Below, piece by piece: positions 60,590 through 64,000 of a stretch of DNA of 64,000 nucleotides (positions within the stretch are counted from its first letter, which is position 1; each line of letters starts with the position of its first letter). This stretch comes from GCA-2748575 sp965222725 (lineage in GTDB: Bacteria > Pseudomonadota > Gammaproteobacteria > Pseudomonadales > Ketobacteraceae): contig OZ244969.1 of assembly GCA_965222725.1 (NCBI GenBank), positions 2,852,001 through 2,916,000 on the forward strand, in the 5' to 3' direction. A model generated the notes under the pieces. It had not been told where the DNA came from and searched no databases. It saw only the letters and a program-made list of their open reading frames with translations. A program made the translations under genes and the position numbers.

Positions 60590-61810
60590 ATGCCAGTCAA
60601 TAGCGAGCTTGCGCGCAATGCCATACCTTTTCTTGTCCCCGACTTACCTTCCAGTGAAGATATTCTGCCCTATTTGCAGCGCATTGACGCTGCCCGCTGG
60701 TACAGCAATTTTGGTCCTCTGCAACAGGAATTTGAGCAGGCGCTCACCCGGGAGTTTTTTCCAGGGCTGAATCCCGCCCGGGAACAACTGGTGGCTTGCT
60801 CCTCTGGTACGGCAGCGCTGGAGCTTGCGTTGATGTCTCTCAAGCTGCCGGCAGGTGCCAGAGTGCTGGTGCCTTCATTCACCTTTGCAGCGTCCGCCAC
60901 GGCCATTGTGCGAACCGGGCTTGTTCCGGTGTTTGCAGATGTTGATCCGCAGTCCTGGCTGTTAACACCTGAAATAGCAGAGGCGGCAATTACGGCAACG
61001 CCCTGTGACGCCATATTGCCGGTTGCGGGGCTGGGTTTCCCCCAGGATGCAGACGCATGGGCTGCGTTCAGTAATAAAACCGGGCTGCCGGTGATTATTG
61101 ATGCCGCCGCTGCGCTGGGCCAGCAAGAGATTGCGGCGGGCATCATCATATGCTTCAGTCTCCACGCCACCAAAGCTTTTGGTGTGGGAGAGGGTGGGCT
61201 GGTGTGTATGCCGGGAAGCGAATCAGCCCGGCGGGTGAGAGAGTTGAGCAACTTCGGCTTTTCGCAGGCGGATATTCCCCAGGCCGGGGGCAACTACAAA
61301 TTCAGTGAGTATCAGGCCGCCGTTGGTCTGGCTCAATTGGCCAGGGTGCGGGACATAGCCACCAGGCGCCATCGGGTGCGCCTGGCGTACCAGAACGCAA
61401 TGAAACAGCTGGATACTGTTGTGCGAGTTCAGCAAGTCGCCAGGACGGGTGATGAAGACATCGTAGCGCTTGAGCATTCCGGTTTTCATGGCACTGCCGC
61501 GGTGGCTCTCAACTTGGATCTGGGGGCTTACACCAACCAATGGTTTTGCGATCAGCTGAATGCGTTGGGAGTTGGCACACGCCTGTGGTACACACCCGCT
61601 TTACATCGTCACAGCGCGTTTCGCCAGTACCCGCGCATATCCCCTCACGGTGATGAACGTTTGTTGATCACTGAATGGCTCGAGTCAGTGATTGTCGGCC
61701 TACCCTTCCATAATTTTCTCACCTCTCAAGAAATAGACTATATTTGTCAATGCGTTATGCAAACCACTCACAAGATCAAGGTTCGTAACCCGCAACTAAT
61801 CAACCTATAA
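60590..61810 (+). CDS. DegT/DnrJ/EryC1/StrS family sugar aminotransferase
   Basis: A 406-residue PLP enzyme. The segment VACSSGTAALELALMSLKLPAGARVLVPSFTFAASATAIVRTGLVPVFADVDP is the family N-terminal part. DAAAALG follows (PLP-ring contact), and K195 in SLHATKAFGVGEGG is the Schiff-base lysine. It transfers an amino group to a keto-sugar nucleotide, the usual step towards amino sugars used in O antigen or flagellin glycans. It comes 18 bases after the fliT-like gene and is followed by a glycosyltransferase and an acetyltransferase, which suggests flagellin glycosylation. Confidence 0.87.
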   Translation: MPVNSELARNAIPFLVPDLPSSEDILPYLQRIDAARWYSNFGPLQQEFEQALTREFFPGLNPAREQLVACSSGTAALELALMSLKLPAGARVLVPSFTFAASATAIVRTGLVPVFADVDPQSWLLTPEIAEAAITATPCDAILPVAGLGFPQDADAWAAFSNKTGLPVIIDAAAALGQQEIAAGIIICFSLHATKAFGVGEGGLVCMPGSESARRVRELSNFGFSQADIPQAGGNYKFSEYQAAVGLAQLARVRDIATRRHRVRLAYQNAMKQLDTVVRVQQVARTGDEDIVALEHSGFHGTAAVALNLDLGAYTNQWFCDQLNALGVGTRLWYTPALHRHSAFRQYPRISPHGDERLLITEWLESVIVGLPFHNFLTSQEIDYICQCVMQTTHKIKVRNPQLINL

Positions 61811-61857
61811 ATGGGGCGGGTCAACAATCAGAGCCAAGAGCATTCGCAGGGAGAACG

Positions 61858-63801
61858 ATGACCAGGCAATCCAAAGCGTTAGCGAAGATTAACGTGGTTT
61901 ATGAATTGGATAAGTTCGAACACTTTGTATTTAACAGAGACTACAAGAGTGCTTACGGACAGTTTGTCAGAATTTTAAACGCCACTTCGGTACACAGTGC
62001 CAAGCCGGAGAGGGTGTTCACCGGGCTGAGCGTCAGTCAGCGCGAATACTTAGCGACGCGTTTTGCTGCGGTGAGTTTTCAGATGCTGATGGATCCGACC
62101 TTTAATCTCAACGACGAGGGTTATGAAACCTTGTCGCTGTTGTCGCGTCATTTTGCCACCATCCTGTTGCTGACCCCCTACAGAAATGCCGACCATATTA
62201 TACGGCACCTGGTTGGGCAGACTGAGGTGGCATCCCCCAGGGACTCCATGAGCCTTTTTGACTTCAAAAAGATGTTGTTTCTGTGGTCTATCTATTCCGA
62301 TGTGGAGTTGCCATTCGAAAGGTTCTGTCAAAACCATCCGGATCTGATGCGCTATGTGGTCATCAATTCACTGAGCTTCAGTTGCTATGTTGATCCCGAA
62401 GTGTCCCGGCGGCGAGATCTGCTTCTGGAGCTGTTAGCCAAGGGTGACTTTGTGTTTCGCTTCAACGATCAGTTGCTACCCTACGGTGGTTCTCTGTGGA
62501 TGCACATCACCTATGCCGAGAATCTTCGCAAGCACTACGCCAAAGACACCATCAACCGGGCCTATCGGCAGTGGATGCTGCAGCAGGGGGTGACGGAACC
62601 GCCGTTGCCCGCGGTGAGAAAAATTCAGGACAAGCCCAGGCTGGTGGTGGTCGTTGAGCAGATGCACAAAACCCACTCGGTGTTTCGTTGCTACGGTAAA
62701 GCGCTCAGGTCTATGAGTAAACGGTTTCATACCGTTGGCATGGGCTTTAAAGACTATGTGGATGATGTGGCCATGTCGATATTTGACGAGGCCGTGTATT
62801 TTGACAGCAATATCGTTGGCGATATGCGTCGTAATGTCGGCAAGATCATCAAGCAAAAACCCGACGTTATTTTGTATGTCAGTCTGGGAATGCAAAACTC
62901 AACCATTCCCATGGCCAATATGCGGCTGGCACCGATACAGATGCTGTTTCCGGCGCATCCGGCCACCAGCCGGATTCCGACGATAGATTATCTGTTTACC
63001 GAGAAAGGCGCGGAGCCTCATGGCCGCGATGATTTGAGTGAAAAACTGATTCTTCTGGATGGAGGTGCCTTTGCCTATACCGACGAAGCGGGTTTCAAGC
63101 ATGTCAATATTAAAGAAACCTACGTCAATAAAGCAGGTAAACGCATTGTGCGCGTGGCGGTTCCTTCCTATGTGATGAAGGTCGGTTCGCAGGTGATTGA
63201 TGCGCTCAAGGCCATTGAGGACAACGCGCAGCATGACATCGAGTTTCATTTCTTTCCCCATTTGAATGAAAACCCCTACATAATTTTCAAACAGCGGCTG
63301 GAAAGCCGGCTCAAGAATGTGGTGGTGCATTTACCCTACACCTATGGCAAGTATCTGGAAAAACTGGGTTCTTGCGATCTGTATCTCAGCACCTTCCCGT
63401 TCTCGAATTACAACGGCACCATGGATTCCATCAAGGTGAACCTGCCTGTGCTGGCCCTGGATTGCGGGGGATTGGAAGATACAGGAGAAATGCTCTTGCT
63501 GCGCCGGCTGGGCTTCCCTGAGTGGGTGACAGCGAAAACCCGGGAAGACTATATCAATACCGCTGTGGAGCTTATTGATAACGAAGCCAAACGCAATGAA
63601 CTGGCGGAGTACAGCCGTGAGCTGGATGTGGGCAGTATTTTTGACGGCTTTAATGATGTTGCCGAGACGACGGGCGATGCTATCTATTCCGTCTACCTTG
63701 CCCACGAGCAGATTCAGTCATCGGCACAACGCTGGTTTACGATTGATGAAGTGAACCAGCTGCTGGAGAGCGATGCACCGCAGGCAGCAAACAATGAGTG
63801 A
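61858..63801 (+). CDS. GT41/HMW1C-like glycosyltransferase
   Basis: A 647-residue protein, probably cytoplasmic. The N-terminal 260 residues are an alpha-helical repeat-like domain without clear motif; the C-terminal half is a GT-B fold. The segment SLGMQNSTIPMANMRLAPIQMLFPAHPATSRIPTIDYLFTEKGAEPHGRDDLSEKLILLDGGAFAY closely follows the HMW1C/OGT C-terminal pattern (LxxQ, HPAT, IDY), and the later DLYLSTFPFSNYNGTMDSIKVNLPVLALDCGG is the sugar-nucleotide pocket. HMW1C enzymes glucosylate Asn in adhesins, while related proteins modify flagellin. The position after the flagellar genes suggests flagellin or a glycan primer as substrate. It overlaps the next gene. Confidence 0.8.
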   Translation: MTRQSKALAKINVVYELDKFEHFVFNRDYKSAYGQFVRILNATSVHSAKPERVFTGLSVSQREYLATRFAAVSFQMLMDPTFNLNDEGYETLSLLSRHFATILLLTPYRNADHIIRHLVGQTEVASPRDSMSLFDFKKMLFLWSIYSDVELPFERFCQNHPDLMRYVVINSLSFSCYVDPEVSRRRDLLLELLAKGDFVFRFNDQLLPYGGSLWMHITYAENLRKHYAKDTINRAYRQWMLQQGVTEPPLPAVRKIQDKPRLVVVVEQMHKTHSVFRCYGKALRSMSKRFHTVGMGFKDYVDDVAMSIFDEAVYFDSNIVGDMRRNVGKIIKQKPDVILYVSLGMQNSTIPMANMRLAPIQMLFPAHPATSRIPTIDYLFTEKGAEPHGRDDLSEKLILLDGGAFAYTDEAGFKHVNIKETYVNKAGKRIVRVAVPSYVMKVGSQVIDALKAIEDNAQHDIEFHFFPHLNENPYIIFKQRLESRLKNVVVHLPYTYGKYLEKLGSCDLYLSTFPFSNYNGTMDSIKVNLPVLALDCGGLEDTGEMLLLRRLGFPEWVTAKTREDYINTAVELIDNEAKRNELAEYSRELDVGSIFDGFNDVAETTGDAIYSVYLAHEQIQSSAQRWFTIDEVNQLLESDAPQAANNE

Positions 63802-64000
63802 TGCGCCGAAGCTGGTTATCTACGGGAATGGCACCATTGCCAGAATGATGTCCTGCTACCTGGGCCGGCATTATGATATTGCTGCTTTCACGGTAGACCG
63901 GGCCTGCATTCGCGAAGATTCCTTTGCCGGATACCCATTGTGTGACTTTGCCGATGTTGAAACCCAGTTCCCGCCGGATGAGCATGTCATGATAGTGGCT
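63794..64000 (+). CDS. NeuD/PglD-like sugar acetyltransferase (N-terminal part, cut by the window end)
   Basis: The first 69 codons of a gene starting at ATG 63794, eight bases before the stop of the glycosyltransferase. The sequence KLVIYGNGTIARMMSCYLGRHYDIAAFTVDRACI with YPLCDFADVETQFPPDEHVMIVA is the N-terminal Rossmann-like nucleotide-sugar domain of the NeuD/PglD-type sugar O- or N-acyltransferases. The left-handed beta-helix acetyl-CoA domain should follow outside the window. With the aminotransferase before it, this suggests making an acetamido sugar. Confidence 0.7.
   Translation, partial: MSDAPKLVIYGNGTIARMMSCYLGRHYDIAAFTVDRACIREDSFAGYPLCDFADVETQFPPDEHVMIVA

Noticed and set aside
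1..64000. CRISPR arrays, IS elements, prophage or integrase genes
   Set aside because: No regular spaced repeats, transposase or integrase-like proteins were seen in any part of the window.

Overview
The window looks like a chromosomal segment of a free-living, probably marine or lipid-degrading gammaproteobacterium (a Pseudomonadales/Cellvibrionales-like lineage). This is inferred from the flagellar gene order (flgA/cheV/cheR/flgBCDE-flgFGHIJKL-fliC-flaG-fliD-fliS), sigma54 plus sigma28 flagellar promoters, a CbrA/CrbS-like sensor kinase with a symporter domain, and moderate GC content. No phage, IS element, integrase or CRISPR array is visible.

Region 1 (1-13.9 kb) is accessory metabolism. 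It starts with a MarR-controlled operon (MarR, SnoaL/ketosteroid-isomerase-like protein, steroid 5-alpha-reductase-like enzyme) that has a clear 24-bp palindrome in front of it. A secreted metzincin-type lipoprotease, an alpha/beta hydrolase, an AraC regulator fused to a SnoaL-like domain, a Fic protein with a degenerate catalytic motif and a striking operator-like inverted repeat, tRNA-Arg(CCT), a small secreted Cys-rich gene broken by an in-frame TAA, an acyl-CoA dehydrogenase pair, a TetR regulator and an MpaB/DUF2236 oxygenase follow. The theme suggests sterol, terpenoid or other hydrophobic substrates, but no complete pathway is present.

Region 2 (14-22.2 kb) holds a LamG-like/Vps62-like gene pair, fumarase C coupled to a BtuF-like binding protein, and an arsenosugar operon (radical SAM arsS plus two glycosyltransferases plus a small membrane protein). 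Region 3 (22.5-37.7 kb) has a methyl-accepting chemotaxis protein and an acetate module: DnaQ-like exonuclease, cNMP/CBS/DUF294 protein, acetate symporter with its DUF4212 partner, DcaP-like porin, acetyl-CoA synthetase, LuxR-type response regulator and a symporter-hybrid histidine kinase. Three copies of a 16-bp palindrome lie between porin and acs, and a fourth, degenerate copy lies before the symporter operon; these are candidate binding sites of the adjacent regulator.

Region 4 (37.7-60.6 kb) is a nearly complete set of axial flagellar genes: PilZ brake protein, flgN, flgM, flgA, cheV, cheR, flgB to flgL, two tandem flagellins, flaG, fliD, fliS and a fliT-like chaperone. Promoters are readable: sigma54 before flgB, flgF and probably fliD, and sigma28 before flgM and the second flagellin. 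The second flagellin also has a 5' leader that can fold in two mutually exclusive ways. Region 5 (60.6-64 kb) begins what looks like a flagellin-glycosylation island: a DegT-type sugar aminotransferase, a GT41/HMW1C-like glycosyltransferase and a NeuD/PglD-like acetyltransferase cut by the window end.
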